NCBI RefSeq assembly: GCF_036637135.1
Contig: NZ_JAVWNC010000083.1
Span: forward strand, 1 to 6,719
Direction: 5' to 3'
Length of the DNA: 6,719 nt
Source: Anaerorhabdus sp036637135
GTDB taxonomy: Bacteria; Bacillota_I; Bacilli_A; Erysipelotrichales; Erysipelotrichaceae
Shown one piece after another: positions 6,558 through 6,719 of this stretch. Position numbers and translations under genes: made by a program. Below the pieces are notes generated by a model, which saw only the letters and a program-made list of their open reading frames with translations, did no database searches and had not been told where the DNA came from. Every line of letters starts with the position of its first letter. The first letter of the stretch is position 1.

Positions 6558-6600
6558 TTAATAAGCGGTTCTGCATATCGCAAGGGAGATCATCATTCCC
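6543..6600 (-). ncRNA. Fluoride riboswitch aptamer (crcB motif)
   Basis: Read on the minus strand, the first hairpin is GGGA (6600-6597), a 9-nt loop AUGAUGAUC, and UCCC (6587-6584). A linker leads to AACC, then a second hairpin GCUU-AUU-AAGC (6566-6556), directly followed by UGAUGACGUCUA. The signatures AUG in the first loop, ACCGCU before the second stem, and AGCUGAUGA..(N)CUA after it match my memory of the Pseudomonas syringae and Thermotoga petrophila fluoride aptamers. The loop-to-tail pseudoknot is also present as GAUG (6594-6591) with CGUC (6549-6546), four pairs including one G-U, using different bases from the reference RNAs, as true covariation would. Such RNAs bind F- through a Mg2+ cluster and switch on genes for fluoride tolerance. 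The linker is longer than usual and may hold a 3-bp mini-hairpin. Not checked with a covariance model. Confidence 0.85.
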
Positions 6601-6606
6601 ATGTTT

Positions 6607-6635
6607 AGTTTATCATGATTTGTTTCTATTGAAAA
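6607..6635 (-). promoter_or_regulatory. Candidate promoter of the riboswitch-antiporter unit
   Basis: On the minus strand TTTTCA (6635-6630) and TAAACT (6612-6607) are separated by 17 bp, with a TG dinucleotide one base before the -10 (extended -10 form), which compensates for the weak hexamers. The start would fall near 6602-6600, right at the first aptamer base, as is common for these compact riboswitches. Confidence 0.55.
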
Positions 6636-6648
6636 TATTTTTTTAAGG

Positions 6649-6679
6649 AAAAAGAGTAGCCACCTCGATGACTACTCTT
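6649..6679 (-). terminator. Intrinsic terminator of the upstream partial gene
   Basis: On the minus strand AAGAGTAGTCA (6679-6669) pairs with TGGCTACTCTT (6662-6652), 11 pairs with one G-U and a six-base loop, followed by a short T run to 6649. It lies just after the stop at 6686-6688 and insulates the antiporter unit from the upstream gene. Confidence 0.75.
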
Positions 6680-6685
6680 CCTATC

Positions 6686-6719
6686 TTATTCTTCAGTTCC
6701 TGTTTCTTCTTCTAAAACA
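6686..6719 (-). CDS. C-terminal end of an unidentified gene
   Basis: Only the last codons are in the window, reading V-L-E-E-E-T-G-T-E-E and then TAA (6688-6686). The acidic tail and the terminator starting 6 nt later support this frame; the alternative frame ends at a TGA and would give a basic Arg/Asn-rich tail. Too little is visible to name a product. Confidence 0.5.
   Translation of the reverse strand, partial: VLEEETGTEE

Noticed and set aside
6507..6600. T-box leader or other ion-sensing RNA (Na+, Li+, Mn2+)
   Set aside because: No T-box antiterminator sequence (GGGUGGNACCGCG type) is present, and I see no match to the Mn2+ (yybP-ykoY) signature; the specific hairpin-pseudoknot-tail layout fits the fluoride class. 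The Na+ and Li+ classes were judged only against incomplete memory of their consensus.
1..6719. Insertion sequence, CRISPR array, tRNA or rRNA
   Set aside because: No transposase-like frame, regularly spaced repeats, or tRNA/rRNA-like segments were found on either strand.

Overview
The window comes from a low-G+C (about one third G+C, judged by eye) Gram-positive-type bacterium, most likely a Firmicutes (Bacillota) gut or oral anaerobe. The signs are AT-rich codons, strong AGGAGG-type ribosome binding sites, Gram-positive-style lipoprotein signals, intrinsic terminators with U tracts, a glutamate dehydrogenase whose catalytic residues follow the Clostridium symbiosum numbering, and a LytTR regulator paired with a small membrane protein. 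A clostridial or erysipelotrichial host is a guess; nothing here fixes the genus.

Left part (1-2892, plus strand): two adjacent genes encode paralogous lipoproteins of about 470-490 residues with no family that I recognise. The first is cut by the window edge inside its signal peptide. They look like one operon (12-nt gap), end at a bidirectional terminator (2904-2933) and meet the minus-strand genes head-on.

Middle (2925-3858, minus strand): a two-gene unit encodes a LytTR-domain DNA-binding regulator and, overlapping it by 14 nt, a four-helix membrane protein. This is the layout of a LytTR regulatory system (HdrRM/BrsRM type), in which the membrane protein restrains the regulator. A tandem pair of LytTR-like half-sites spaced 21 bp lies just upstream, partly inside the terminator of the preceding gene, and suggests autoregulation.

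Right part (3852-6640, minus strand): transcription appears to start near 6601 at a promoter directly in front of an RNA leader that I recognise as a fluoride (crcB-type) riboswitch. It comprises an aptamer (about 6600-6543) whose 3' strand is shared with an intrinsic terminator (6557-6507), followed by the ribosome binding site and start of a CPA-family cation:proton antiporter (5269-6492). gdhA, the NADP-type glutamate dehydrogenase, follows after 25 nt. It has a good promoter of its own (TTGTCA-N17-TAAAAT) inside the antiporter's last codons, so it can be expressed constitutively and also by fluoride-dependent read-through. A terminator after gdhA closes the unit.

Extreme right (6649-6719, minus strand): the last codons of another gene with an acidic tail, and its terminator.

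The most informative element is the fluoride riboswitch, which gives the antiporter a probable role in fluoride or ion stress that the protein sequence alone would not reveal. It lies in a leader that a simple ORF caller would partly translate from a spurious TTG codon at 6534.
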